NCBI GenBank assembly: GCA_037953745.1
Contig: JBAKBP010004278.1
Coordinates: 62,001-126,000 of the forward strand
Direction: 5' to 3'
Length of the DNA stretch: 64,000 nucleotides
DNA from: Lithodes maja
Lineage: Eukaryota; Arthropoda; Malacostraca; Decapoda; Lithodidae
The notes beneath the pieces were generated by a model. The model made no database searches. It was not told where the DNA came from and was given only the letters and a program-made list of their open reading frames with translations. A program made the position numbers and the translations under genes. This document shows positions 10,154 to 21,948 of this stretch, in pieces (positions within the stretch are counted from its first letter, which is position 1; each line of letters starts with the position of its first letter).

Positions 10154-12607
10154 GGTGGGTTCACACATTCACGTATATTGCTCCCGTCCGGCGTATCGCC
10201 AATTTATGTAAAGACGCGAGTAGTTTCTGCCGTTGAACGCCCGTTCTTCCACGTCTATTGCACTTCCCGACAGACGTAGCGTAATGGGGCCAGTGTTACG
10301 TCAGACGTAATGGAGTCGTATTAAACTACGTACGTGTTTGCGACGTGCGTAAGCATAGCCCCGTTCGACCTCATGGGCTGCACGATTTGCGGGAACACAG
10401 GCCATGCCCATGCCACGCCCCCTCAAGACCGGCGTAGCTGAGGCCACACGTCTTGGGATTTGTTAGGTCGTACCTGGACCGGTTCTGGCCAATCGTAGGC
10501 ACACCCCGTCTGACCAAACACAGACAAAGACAGTCTTTGTCAACCACGTAGGTCTGGGTTGGAATCTGGGAACTACAAAAAGGCAGGAATGGCCACACCA
10601 TTCCCATTCCCAGTCCTTCATCGGCACCATGAACAACATAGAGGAATTCATCCTGGAGGAGTTACCCGCTGAGTGCCAGCCAATTTTGAAGGTGTGCTTC
10701 TGCCAGTGCCAGATATTTTTTTTTTTTTTTGGCTAAATCTATTAAGTTGGGAGAGAAATGTTAAAAAAAACACTCCCCTCGCCAGAAATCAGGTCCCCGA
10801 TGGTCCGAAAGTAGCTGAAAAGACACTATAGACTACAGAGACTTTTATGGTATCGGAATGTATGGGTGGGAGGGTGGTTTTGGGGTTGGTTGGGGGAAGG
10901 TAGAAGGGTAATTGACTTGTGTTACACATATGAAGCCGATTGGTGAGGTAGTTTCGCCACCACGGATTTTCCTTTTTTTCCTTTTCTTCGTACGGATACG
11001 CTAGAAGTGGGTGGTGGGAGGCGGTTGGGGGTGTGGTGGGGGGAAGGCAGAAGGGTAAGAGACTTGTCACACAAATATGGAACCGATTGGTGCAGTCGTT
11101 TCGCCGCCACAGATTTTCCTTTTTTTCCTTTTCTTCGTACGGATACGCTAGAAGTGGGTGGTGGGAGGCGGTTGGGGGTGTGGTGGGGGGAAGGCAGAAG
11201 GGTAAGAGACTTGTCACACAAATATGGAACCGATTGGTGCAGTCGTTTCGCCGCCACAGATTTTCCTTTTTTTTCCTTCTGACGGGACTGACAGTCAGCG
11301 AGTGGGTGGGAGGAGGGATTTGGGATTTTTGTGGTGGGTAGCCTAAAGGGTAAGGTACATGTGGTAAAAATATGAAAGCCATAGGTGCAGTCTTTTCGCT
11401 GCTATGATTTGTTTTCGGCAGGGTGCAGAGGGTGGCAGGGTTGGCTTGTTGGTTGCTGCTCCGGTGTGGTGAGAGGTGTGACTGGAGGGTCCCTCGCTGG
11501 TCCCGTTGTCCCCTCGTACAACGATGCCGCGTCTTCCCGCCAACCCGCAGTGCGGCGGTTCTGCCAGATGCGGCCTAACTAACGTATACTTCCACGTTCG
11601 ACTGGAACTTTCTACGATTTGACGAGAGCAGCTCTCGTCTGACGTGGTAGCTGCTAGGTCTGACGAGGCTGCTCTGGTCAGACGGCCATGGTGGCCAGGT
11701 CGGTCGTAAGTTTTCCCGTCTTTTGACATACGTGAGGGCGAGCCACGTTCCTGATTCAACTCGAATCAACAACCGCGCGGCCTTGGCCGCACCCACAACA
11801 TTCCCGACCCACGTGGGCTACTCGTTTCTACTCGCGCCATGCGTGAGTACCCCCCCGACTGGCCGTAATTTAATTTACGTTTTGCGTATTATGCCATTAC
11901 GTTTTACGGAATCGGTTGCCAACTACCAATATACCTTCGTTTACAACAGACGGGAGCTGACGGGAGCAATATACGTGAATGTGTGAACCCACCATTAGGT
12001 GCAGTCTTTTCGCTGCTACGATTTGTTTTCGGCAGGGTGCAGAGGGTGGCAGGGTTGGCTTGTTGGTTGCTGCTCCGGTGTGGTGAGAGGTGTGACTGGA
12101 GGGTCCCTCGCTGGTCCCGTTGTCCCCTCGTACAACGATGCCGCGTCTTCCCGCCAACCCGCAGTGCGGCGGTTCTGCCAGATGCGGCCTAACTAACGTA
12201 TACTTCCACGTTCGACTGGAACTTTCTACGATTTGACGAGAGCAGCTCTCGTCTGACGTGGTAGCTGCTAGGTCTGACGAGGCTGCTCTGGTCAGACGGC
12301 CATGGTGGCCAGGTCGGTCGTAAGTTTTCCCGTCTTTTGACATACGTGAGGGCGAGCCACGTTCCTGATTCAACTCGAATCAACAACCGCGCGGCCTTGG
12401 CCGCACCCACAACATTCCCGACCCACGTGGGCTACTCGTTTCTACTCGCGCCATGCGTGAGTACCCCCCCGACTGGCCGTAATTTCATTTACGTTTTGCG
12501 TATTATGCCATTACGTTTTACGGAATCGGTTGCCAACTACCAATATACCTTCGTTTACAACAGACGGGAGCTGACGGGAGCAATATACGTGAATATGTGA
12601 ACCCACC
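10154..12607. mobile_element. Terminal-inverted-repeat element with internal tandem duplications
   Basis: A 35-bp sequence beginning GGTGGGTTCACACATTCACG at 10154-10188 recurs as a perfect inverted repeat at 11959-11993. It recurs again, with one mismatch, at 12573-12607. This marks a DNA transposon-like unit of about 1.84 kb, extended to 2.45 kb by duplication of its right part. No transposase is visible. A short frame at 10628-10716 begins MNNIEEFILEELPAECQPIL and could be a remnant of a lost gene. Flanking bases give no clear target duplication, so the superfamily is unassigned. Confidence 0.65.
10850..11400. repeat. About four tandem units of 147 bp
   Basis: The tract CCTTTTTTTCC recurs at 10971, 11118 and 11265, an exact 147-bp spacing. 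The two central units are nearly identical; the first and last are diverged. Each unit includes a G-rich GGTGGGAGG block and a TTTCGCCGCCAC-like block. Long frames across this repeat are artefacts of its composition. Confidence 0.85.
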
Positions 12608-12612
12608 ATTAG
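11385..12612. repeat. Tandem direct duplication, 614-bp period
   Basis: The sequence starting GTGCAGTCTTTTCGCTGCT just after 11384 is repeated just after 11998 with very few differences through to 12612. Each copy ends with the right terminal inverted repeat, so the duplication gave the element two right ends. Confidence 0.92.
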
Positions 12613-12801
12613 GATCCCTTGCTATATATAATGTCTATAGTCAGTTAATCTAGTTAGTTCTCCCGTAATGTAATAGTCGTAAGGTGCAGGTCGAAATGGT
12701 TTGTTGCATGTTATTTTATATTTTGTATTACATGTTCAGGTTTATGAAGTTAGGATTATGTAATATTTTTGTAAATCTTCTTATTGTTTTCAATTATTAA
12801 C

Positions 12802-13001
12802 NNNNNNNNNNNNNNNNNNNNNNNNNNNNNNNNNNNNNNNNNNNNNNNNNNNNNNNNNNNNNNNNNNNNNNNNNNNNNNNNNNNNNNNNNNNNNNNNNNN
12901 NNNNNNNNNNNNNNNNNNNNNNNNNNNNNNNNNNNNNNNNNNNNNNNNNNNNNNNNNNNNNNNNNNNNNNNNNNNNNNNNNNNNNNNNNNNNNNNNNNNN
13001 N
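12802..13001. other. Assembly gap (200 N)
   Basis: Exactly 200 ambiguous bases, the form of a placeholder gap. Frames spanning it are meaningless. Linkage of the left 12.8 kb to the rest depends on the scaffold join. Confidence 0.99.
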
Positions 13002-13349
13002 GAGACATTATACACAGAACAATTAATCGGATTCACAATAAACCAATAGAGACATATGAAGAGCAAACATAGCTCAAAACCTTTCAAAACTTCATGATAT
13101 TACAAGAAATTTGTTTGTGAAGGTTTTGAGATTTCTATAACACTGTTATATTTGTGTAGTATAATGTAATTCTGAAGATACACATAATATGCCATTTAAT
13201 AAAGTATCTTTTTCTTTGTTTTCCTGGCGAGTGATAGCGTTTCGGTAATTTAGAAAGAACTGGGGCTATTTTCTAGTTAAATAAATGCACACATTTATCT
13301 CCAGAGGGAATTTCGCGATTTTGTTATACTTGATGGAGGTCTTAGGAGG

Positions 13350-13380
<31 letters not shown>

Positions 13381-13650
13381 AATAAAATAAAATAAAATAA
13401 ATAAATAAATGAATGAATGATAAGTAACCAAAATACATATAAGTAACCCCCTAACGGCCTAAAGGAAGCACACATTTGGATTTAGTTATAGATATTTTTT
13501 CAAAGTAAACATTGTGGACACAATATGGAACTGCACTATCAAGGCAACTGAACTGAAAAATAAGAGTAAAATTAATTTTTTGGAAAACTCTATTCATCAT
13601 TCCATATTGTGGGCTAGGGTAAATATACTAAAGTTTGTAAAGTTGGAGCT

Positions 13651-13729
<79 letters not shown>

Positions 13730-14127
13730 AGCGATTCGTAGATAGATAAATGGATATATAGACAGTCAGTAAAGAGCCTACACTCATAATAAATACATAA
13801 ATATATGAGTATTGGAGAATATAATTTAACAATTTGAAGGGGAGAACGAAAATATAAAAGCAAAGAGAAAAACGCAAGCGATATATACGGGTGAGTTGGT
13901 GTGTGTACGTGTTTAACCCAGACTTTTGCTGATATTTTGTTTGCATTTAGTTTTGCTGTGGTTGCGCATGTGTATTTGTGTTATTATGCTTTTGTGCGTG
14001 TATGTGTGTTTGCGTGTTTTGCCAAGGATTATATATTTACATGAACAGGGTAGATAGAAAGGTGTTACATAATCCTCATTTGGCACATCATGCTCAAAAT
14101 GTTGATGTCCTCTTTCATTCATTTTTC
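13002..14127. other. No gene; homopolymer and GA microsatellite
   Basis: Contains a run of 20 C at 13351-13370 followed by 12 A, and a GA dinucleotide tract at about 13654-13726. A TTCCTGGCGAGTGATAGCG motif near 13222 belongs to the short repeat family also seen at 14178, 46486 and 48662. No coding signal. Confidence 0.75.
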
Positions 14128-14290
14128 AGCCTACTGTTTTAAGACGTTTATCCCCATCCAGGTGTCGGTTTATACCTGGCAAGCGATAGCGAGCCACCAT
14201 AATTATATTCGATGAGTTAGACAGCTGGGTAAATGTTTACATTTTTAGATATCAAATGTCTCCGGCGAAGCCGGATTTCTCCATAAAAGG
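14128..14290. mobile_element. Left arm of a foldback MITE (family of 46371-46780)
   Basis: CAGCCTACTGTTTTAAGACG at about 14127, then ATCCCCATCCAGGTGTCGG and a CTGGC..GCGATAGCGAGCC block, matches the arm of the foldback element at 46371-46780. A degenerate opposite arm may be near 14720 (ACACCTGCGTGGGG). The copy is decayed. Confidence 0.5.
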
Positions 14291-16696
14291 CAATATCCAT
14301 AGAAGCCATTTCGACAAATCAGTAGCGATAGGATAATCTGACCGACAGCCTGGAATAAGTAGCCCTACTGGTTGAGTTGCAAAGGAACCGATAATTTCGT
14401 AGACACGAATAATGATGTTACGAACGACCTTGTTGTCAAATACAATTTCGCTGTAGCAAGTAAACATATTTTAACTTAAACTGATTTGATAGCCTTGTTG
14501 GTTATTTTGGTGTTTATACATTTGTATTGAGATATTTGAAAGGGTTTGTCACTTTTGAGGTATTTACTTATTCAGCTTGCACCCGAGGCTAAATAAAGTG
14601 CCTTCTCAGTCTCCCTACAAGCTAAAAGAAAGCGACTCCCAGATATATTGTAATGTTTTCGGTACAAAATTTCCTAAATTGAAGATTCGTTAACGCTTTG
14701 CCTGAAAACATCGACACCTGCGTGGGGTAAAATGTCATATTACACTCGTCAAATACATCAAAAGAACCTCCAAAATGCAAGTATCAGGTCAAGAAATAAT
14801 AAGGAGTTACAAATCAGCTTGAGAAAGTTGCGAAAATATATACCAAAATTGTACATGCGTATTCTAAACTTAATAGTGCATAGCTCAGAATAGGACAGTT
14901 ACTAAATATGACAAAATACTGGATGTTTTGGTTATGAAAAATACAACTTGATTCACTCATATGATACAAACATCGACAATTGAATGGATACTGTGGACAT
15001 AGAAAGAGTTTATTGATCATCTCAGAGAAAAAAAAACCCACTGTTAGTATAACAAAATATCTGCTGAAATCAATTTGAGCCAAGTGTTCAATCAAGTATG
15101 ACAGCAAAAATAAATTACAATTTTAGAAAGTTAAAAGAACCTATCACATCTGCCCTCCCTACGTATTGTATGTTCCCTGTGGAGACTATAGTTTACGCAA
15201 CCTCTAGTCTATTCTCTTTCCAGCTGACGAAAAATGTAATACCTTAGAAGCTGGTTACTTGATAATTAACGGAAAACCATTAAACTGCTATGGCTCTGCA
15301 TCCCAATAATGCCAGGTTTTCATAGTTAATGTGCTTCGGTACAAAATAGTCGTAACAACTGATTAATTATCCCTTTCAAGATCTCATACGCATTTGTTTT
15401 CTGTGTTCTGGCTATTATTAGACGATTTTATTCAGATTTGGAAGGGAATATGGAAGTCAGAGGGTTAATCGAGCTAGTCTTTACCCTTATCATTCCCACA
15501 TATCCTTCTTAAACTGTATAAAATCTTCTAGTGATACCCAGAATAAACTGTCAAAATGCATCACAATCTTCAACACGTTAAGATGGCGACATGGCAATTT
15601 AACGTCAGCTTAAAATAAACGGTCTATTGGCCCAACCACTTGTTCAATCGCCGGTACAAGTAGTTGGTACACTACTCTTATGATAAGCCTGTAGTAGTTA
15701 ACATTAATTTAGGAAGAGCCCTGACTCTATCCATGTGGCTCGGGAATATCTCCAAATATTTCATCGGCGTGTCACATCCATTCATTAAAACGCTGGCATG
15801 TCGCATCCATTCATTCAAACGCTTGCAACATTAGACTAAAACCGATTGAACACTATAAGCAATAGCAAGTGTGAACAGGCACGGCAAATCTGTATGTTCG
15901 TTAGTTAAAAATATGACTTCAGAGGCTATCATCCCTGCTGGATGGATTATTAAGCCAGCACACTGTAAGTCAAGAATAACGTCAGGACTGGAGCCACTTT
16001 TCGAGAACTCCAATACCTGCTGTATGAGGTCATTGTGTTTACTGATATTGATGTACCTTATTTTACTTAGAACAAATGGGCATATTACTACGAACATACC
16101 TCTTGATAAGTAGATTATTACGGATACTTTAATTACCCTTTACATACCTCTATCCATATTCTTTGCCGGTCTACGACTGGCCAGAAATAGGGTGAATAAA
16201 AACAGCTCGCTTCCCGGGGCTCAGGCAGGATTCATTTCCGTATAGCCCAACAGGGGGATTTTCGTTCACTACCTTTTATATTACAGACATAAGACATATT
16301 TTATATATACTGCCTATCGGAGTAGCTCTTCTTGGGTGATCTATGCATTTTCAAATTATAATTATTCTGATCGTAATAATGAATAAGTTACCATCACCAC
16401 TTCATGAGAACGTAAAGAGAAACATGATGTCTACCCCACATTAATTGCAGTAATTTAGAGATTATTACCAGGCAGAGGTGTTTAATATAGAGGGAGTTGC
16501 TTGTGATCTAGTACAATGTAATGTCACATGTGCTACATTTTGCCTTCGTAAGTAAAATACTACTAAAGTAAACAAAACAGGAAGAACCCCAAAAAATGTG
16601 CATGCCATTGTAGTAGTCCCAAGCTTGCGTGGTAAAAGTGTACACAATCCTCTAGTAATGAAATAAAGAGAAGTAGAGCTAAATTACTGAAGTAGT
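14291..16696. other. No gene; decayed MITE fragments
   Basis: About 15219-15420 is a reverse-orientation relative of the MITE at 7754-7950 (TTTCCAGCTGAC, then CTGCTATGGCT inside). About 15410-15560 resembles the TTAA-flanked MITEs at 45921 and 57288 through ACGATTTTATTCAG and ACATATCCTTCTTAA, but its ends are lost. The rest shows only short shadow frames. Confidence 0.5.
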
Positions 16697-16941
16697 GCTA
16701 ATGGATGCCTCTCAAAGGATCATGAGGGGCAAGGTTGCACTATTGCAAAACTTAATCCCTGTAAATTGTGTAATGGCAGGCACATCCGCACCTATTGTCC
16801 CAAAGATATAGAGGTAGCGAGTCAAAACGCAGTTGCGACATCTGAACATACTCCCACCTCCACAAAGTTGTCTGTAGCGTCAGAGCGAGAAACAGTAATT
16901 TGCCCCAAAATAATGATGCCAGTTAGTAGTAGTCAAGGTTA
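16697..16941 (+). pseudogene. BEL/Pao gag C-terminus with CCHC knuckles, interrupted by a LINE
   Basis: The frame reads CLSKDHEGQGC and then CKLCNGRHIRTYC, a pair of cysteine/histidine knuckles of the kind that close BEL/Pao Gag proteins. It runs into CPKIMMPV..SQG, the usual lead-in to the protease. It stops at 16941 where LINE sequence begins. The reading continues past the LINE at 34934 with HALLDQCSQQNF, the expected protease region. The upstream part of gag is not recognisable. Confidence 0.65.
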
Positions 16942-17042
16942 TTTAATTTTTTTATTTTTTTTTATGTGATTGAGGGAGGCAAAAGGCAGAACTGCCTATA
17001 GCGAGTGCCTCCCCCATAGTTGAAAGAGTGACAGGGCCAAAA

Positions 17043-17490
17043 TCAAGGGACGTTCGAACCAAAATACCTCGACACACGGAATTTGAAGCAATTTAAGTCA
17101 TAGGAAGAGGGAAAGACTGATTCTGGGATAGAGTTTCAGAGCTCAGCTGTTGAGTAGAAGAAAGACTGAGAGTAACGTTTCACTCTCGGGTTGGAGAGTT
17201 GCACAGAGTAGGGGTGGGATTGAGTTGCAAGACGGGTACCACGTGCCCTACGTAAAGGAGGTGGTATACACTGGGAAAGCTCTGAGGAACACTTATTATT
17301 ATAGTAGCGATAGAATAGCGAGAGAGATGCAACATTGCGGCGGAGTGAGAGAGATTGCAGAGAGTTGGTGAGTGGACGGGAGTTAATGATACGAGAGGCC
17401 TTCCTTTCAACTTTGTCTAGGACGGCGGTGTGAGAGGATCCTCCCCACACATGCGAACAATACTCAATGCAAGGAAGCACTATGCCCCTG
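17043..17490 (-). pseudogene. LINE reverse transcriptase C-terminus
   Basis: Reads EYCSHVWGG, RRNVASLSLFYRYY, HPYSVQLSNPRVKRYSQSFF and ends SRYFGSNVP before a TGA at 17043-17045. These C-terminal motifs are frequent in jockey-like LINEs of decapod crustaceans, from memory. The reading joins the upstream half at 34071-34933 once LTR element B and its target duplication are removed. One frame break lies near 17150, where STAEL continues in another frame. Confidence 0.8.
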
Positions 17491-17491
17491 T

Positions 17492-17598
17492 TGTGACGCT
17501 CCTGCATAGTAGCCACGTGCGGGCATGTGCGAGTGTCGGCTGCCCAGCCATTTAGAAACCGGTTGGCGGCAGCCGGCTGGCCGGCTTTTCCTTAGTAT
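17492..17598 (+). repeat. Element B 5' LTR, left piece
   Basis: Starts TGTGACGCTCCTGCATAG and matches 32144-32250 of the 3' LTR with a few substitutions. It ends in GTAT at 17595-17598, the left copy of element A's target duplication. Confidence 0.93.
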
Positions 17599-19457
17599 TG
17601 TTACGACCTGGCACTCGGGTACACAAGGGCTCTCAATCAGGACTCGAGTACGGCTCGCTGCCACAACGGAAACACACGATCCCAAACCCTGAGTACTGCC
17701 AGCCGAACAAAAAACACCAATACCCTCCAGAGTTCGATCTGCTATAACGGGGTATACAAGAACTCGGTACTAGTGTTCAACAACAGACTAATAAAGAGAC
17801 AGGAATTATCTAGTCTGGTCAACAATCAAACAAAGAAGTAAGAAACAACAACACCAAAGAATAGTGTTGGCCGAAGCCGAAGTAATCCACCCTTGACTAA
17901 GAACTTAAGAAGTCCTCCACCCTCTACTTCGGATCGGCACTATTACTTTACGTTAATTAATAGTCCTTAAGCATCGAGCAAGGAATCTTCTGAAAAAGTT
18001 AGATGCTTCTCGGATGCTCGTAAGAAGTACGTATCGGATTTTGAACAGTAATTCAATAAGCAAAACACTGGCACTTAAATATTATTAAAGGTTTAAATTG
18101 GCATAAGAATAATTAAAAGAATATGCAATAGTAAATGGCAAACATTAAAAAGAAGTACTCCGAAAATGCAACGGCAATAGCCTACTCGGATTGTGCTCGT
18201 GGGCCACTAATCACCAAAGTAGCCAAGCGTGCAACACATGAAATCAATAGTGCTTAAACAATATCATACATGAGGAAAGCTTCAATACTATTCTGTATCT
18301 ACTAATCGAGCAAAGTCTAGCTGGGATGTAGTAGGCTAGGAAACAATGGCTGAGCAAGCGGCTCGTAGCCTAGCGAAGTCCTTAAGGCTGTGCGGCCAAA
18401 TTACGTTAATTGACGGGATGCTCTCTTGAAAGATCCAGATCGCTAGTATCTGGTTCTCTCCTGGCGATCCTCTCAAAGTCAAAGCAAACGAGTTAGCACA
18501 GTGTTGGGTGGCAGAGGCAAAAGCCCTCACTCGCAACACAGTGCTAAACTCACAAGGTACACAGTCCGAAAGACCACCTAGGCTTCCCACGTCTCCGTTG
18601 CGATTGTACAGGTTCAACAAAATCTAGTACACATCGGAAATCACAACACCAGTAGCCTTATCCCAGTCTAGCAATACCTAGACTAGCAGAAAACAGGAAT
18701 AGTAATAATAACACACAGGGAAATGCATATACGAGTGCAACAAACATAAATCAATCCTATTCTAAGTTAACCCTTCCAAAATAGGCTATCTAATAGGCAT
18801 GTATCTCATGAGAACTCCAGCGATAATACGTTGGCTGACTAGCTCTGCACCAACGGGACCATGGAAGTTAAAAAGGGTAGGGAAAAGAGGAGATAAGAAT
18901 GTAAGGTAGTAGAGAAAGTTCACATCAGTCAGAAGAATATATCTAGTTAGCAAGGGAAATGAGAAGTCGCTCTGCCTAATGAGTTCTGAAGAAAAAATGG
19001 CTAGACTTCCCTTTTTATACCCGGCCCTCTAGTGAGCCCAACGTGAACTACTAAGGACCGCCCACTGACAATCATTACGTAATTTCTCTCTCTCCTCTCG
19101 GATAGACAAAGGCTTTCCTAGCACTGAGGGGAGGGGGGAGGGGGGGAGTGCAAGTGAGTTAGGCCCACCTCCCGCATGGCGCACCCACTGACCCCATTAC
19201 GTAATTTCTCTCTCTCCTCTCATCATTACAAATAAGTTTTACACACAATACTTATAACTAATGATATAAAATAGAACTCGTTGACTCAGATGAAAACAAA
19301 ATACATATTCATAATACTTATAGTACAACGGCTCACATTAACTAAGTTAGGAAACTCTACATAGACTACAGCCAAAGTTCCTGCCCTGACGATCCTAGCG
19401 AGAGTGGGGCATGACTAGGCGTTCTGTACAGCATGCTCACACTGGACATGCGTCACA
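17599..19457 (-). repeat. Element A 3' LTR
   Basis: In element orientation it begins TGTGACGCATGTCC and ends GGTCGTAACA. It is near-identical to 24156-26015, with scattered differences such as AGCAAGCGG versus AGCAAGTGG. It contains a TATA box at 19012-19019 and the conserved hairpin at 18428-18460. Confidence 0.95.
18428..18460 (-). other. Conserved LTR hairpin, element A 3' LTR
   Basis: In element orientation the arms are GAGAGA-A-CCAGAT and ATCTGG-A-TCTTTC around the loop ACTAGCG. One pair here is G·U in RNA; the other A copy has G-C. See the copies in B, C and D. Confidence 0.75.
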
Positions 19458-19471
19458 CCTCCCCCAAGATT
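19458..19471 (-). promoter_or_regulatory. Element A polypurine tract
   Basis: On the minus strand, ATCTTGGGGGAGG lies directly before the 3' LTR start TGTGACGC, the expected position of the plus-strand primer. The same tract precedes B's 3' LTR, and a G-run version precedes C's. Confidence 0.88.
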
Positions 19472-19944
19472 TTACTTGCTCAACCCTGAGCTAAAATCTG
19501 ACAAACACAGAACCCCATCAAGCCCCTCACACCCAGCGACCGCATGGCACTAAAACAAAGCTGAGTTTATCACCAAAACACATCTTATTATTAAAAAAAA
19601 TCACATTTTATAACTCCTCCCAACAATAGCAAAAAGACACAATATCATGCTCCCAGAGCGAGCTTACAGCAGCTCAGCCGTTTGATAGTTCGTGGACTAC
19701 TCAAACTCTATAGGCTATGACAAACTTATACAATTATCTATATCAAAAGAAAGAGTTTTTTTTTATGATTTTTATATTTTAATATGTTTTTCCCGGCTGC
19801 ACTATAAGGGCAGCCTATTTTCTTCTATACCAAACGCTCAACTCCTGCTTTACGACCCAATACGCTAGGCTACAACCGCGAGCCAACAAGCATCAAGCGC
19901 AAAATACTATTCAAACTAAAGCAGGAGGCTACCCGTGTGTCAAT

Positions 19945-21948
19945 CTACCCAGGATAATATACCCTTGAACGACCATCTGCAACCACGTTGTCACAACCGG
20001 CAATATGGCGTATGTCCAGGTTATATACCAATAACCTTAGTGACCACCTGGTCAGCCTCATATTCCGATTGTGAAACTGGTCCAAGAACTTGAGAGGGTG
20101 ATGATCTGGGTAAACTACAACGATCGGACCATAGGCTGGAACATAGACCTCGAAATGCCCCAGCGCAAGCACAACCGCCAGCAGCTCCTCCTCGACAACA
20201 GAGCAGCTCCCCTGGGCCGAATTATACTTCTCCGAGCAGAAACTAACAGGATGCTCCAGCCCATCATCGTCCTTTTCAATTTCATTCATCAGGTTCTGAA
20301 ACGTTGCTGGTGCATTCTTAAGTCCGTAAGGCATAACATTGTACCGGTAGGTACTCCCGTCCACAACAAAACCACATACCTCTTTAGCACGCTCGGACAA
20401 AGGTACTTGCCAGTAACCTTTTACTAAATCTACTTTCGTGATAGGCGATGCAGCCCCGAGGCGGTCTATGGTGTCGTCAACTCTTGATAAGGTATAGGCG
20501 TCTGTCAGGGATAATGCACACACACTCTCGCAATCAACACACTCACTGATCTTGCCACTTAACACCGGTTGCAAAGTTACAGGCAACGACCACTCACGAC
20601 ATTCCTTATCCCTCAGACCCTTCGTCCACACGTAATCCAGCTCTGCTTGCACCATAGGCTGTCGAGCAGGATTTATACGGTAGGGAATTAAACTGAGCCT
20701 TGCACTATCTCCAGCCTGCATGTCGGATTCTACCCCGTACATCAGGCCTGGAGAAGCAACAAACATGCGAAAGTACTGCCATAGCCTAGTAAACAACTGC
20801 CTTGCACTGTCTCCACGAACAACATGCCTAGTGCCCTCCCACAACCCAGCCGAGACCGCAGCTTCTAACCTGTAGTCTCCCTCCTTCTCCACCTTCGTCC
20901 CTAGAACAGCCAGGTCATGAGAGGGACAATCAGTACCACCTGTGCAGTCACTCCCATAGTTCATTATTGCTAAGGCTTCCCCGCCGATACCGTACATGCG
21001 CACCCCCGCATTCCTTGTGACGACATCTGCCTGCGCAGCATCACCGCTTTTAGAGACATGGCCAGATACAGTCGGTCTATGGTAGGGCTGTTGCATTAGA
21101 CTAGAGCAGCATTGGGAGGCTATGTGACGACCGGGCACATCCACTCCACAGCCAACCTCACCAATCTGCTCAATGTCCTCCTTTTGACCACCACCCTTGG
21201 CAGCCATGGGTCGACCCTGACCTGGCAACCATGCCAAAGCCTCGTCGCCCACCTTGAACCACCGAAACAACGAGGCTAACGGTCTTTCAACATTCACGTG
21301 ACCTGCCCGCGGAACATCTTGCACCGCCCGAGTTGTGAGACTCAGGGGCTCGGCACGACCAGTGGGGTATGAACCGAGCTGGTGCTGGAGTGCTGCACAC
21401 TGCTGCTCAGGCAGGTGCTCTAGCGCTTCCACAGCCACCAGACTCGTGTCCCCCGCCCACTGCTCCGCCGAGACATGACAATCCCTACTCTCCTCCACCT
21501 GTGCCCTACTGCCCCCCTCTCCTTCTCCACCTTGGCCGCGGCAGACCAACGCAGGGACAGTAGGCTGCTCAGGTGGTTGCCTCACAAACTCCTCCAACAG
21601 GTTCACATGACATGCTTCCCCGTCCTCGTGTTTGATCTCGACAGCACCATTACCACACTTCTGAACTTCCGGATCCTCCAACTGCAGTTTACAAATATCT
21701 GAGGGAACCAACCTGTCTAGATGCTTCCGAAGCAACCCAAGTCCTCCCCCAATATCAAACTGAGCAACCCTTTTTTCTCTCCGTGTGTAACGTTGCTGCC
21801 TCGGAGTCTCTTCCTGCCCTACCTCCTCACTAGCTGTGACAGGTCCTGGGGCCTCTCCAGACTCTAACATAGGTGCCAATACTGAATCACCCGGGAGAGC
21901 CGCCGAGTCAAAACTCTTAAAACCAACTCCTGCTTTAGCCTCCTCCTG
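19945..21948 (-). pseudogene. Element A rearranged pol: RT/RNase H remnants, no integrase core
   Basis: Continues in frame from gag after the stop at 21949-21951, and is open for about 660 codons. It starts with the post-protease linker (QLEDPEVQKCGNG). It then jumps to the sequence that follows integrase in element C (CHVNLLEEF, SAEQWAGD, SYPTGRAE), then to a piece like C's GPY/F region (FKVGDEALAWLPGQG). After unfamiliar sequence it gives RT fingers (PYRINPARQP, LSRVDDTIDRLG, TKVDLVKGYWQVPL, MPYGLKNAPATFQN). It then skips the YLDD block and resumes in RNase H (HPVSF, EEELLAVVLAL, DHHPLKFL). The integrase HHCC and DDE residues and the RT YLDD are absent. The open frame despite these losses is notable. 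No envelope frame follows. Confidence 0.85.

Noticed and set aside
11010..11304. 147-bp repeat period as a nucleosome-phasing satellite
   Set aside because: Equal length to a nucleosome core is probably coincidence; only about four units exist, inside a transposon-like unit.
10789..11382. 197-codon open frame on the minus strand
   Set aside because: It follows the 147-bp tandem repeat and simply repeats the same peptide; its frame is open on both strands through composition.
12784..13087. Open frames across the N run
   Set aside because: They consist of ambiguous bases and are not sequence.
13514..13863. Open frames across the GA tract
   Set aside because: Arg-Glu or Ser-Leu repeats from a microsatellite, with no domain.
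19472..19944. Envelope gene, which would make A or C retrovirus-like
   Set aside because: Only about 0.5 kb lies between pol and the polypurine tract in A and C (48744-49231), with no signal peptide or membrane-spanning frame.
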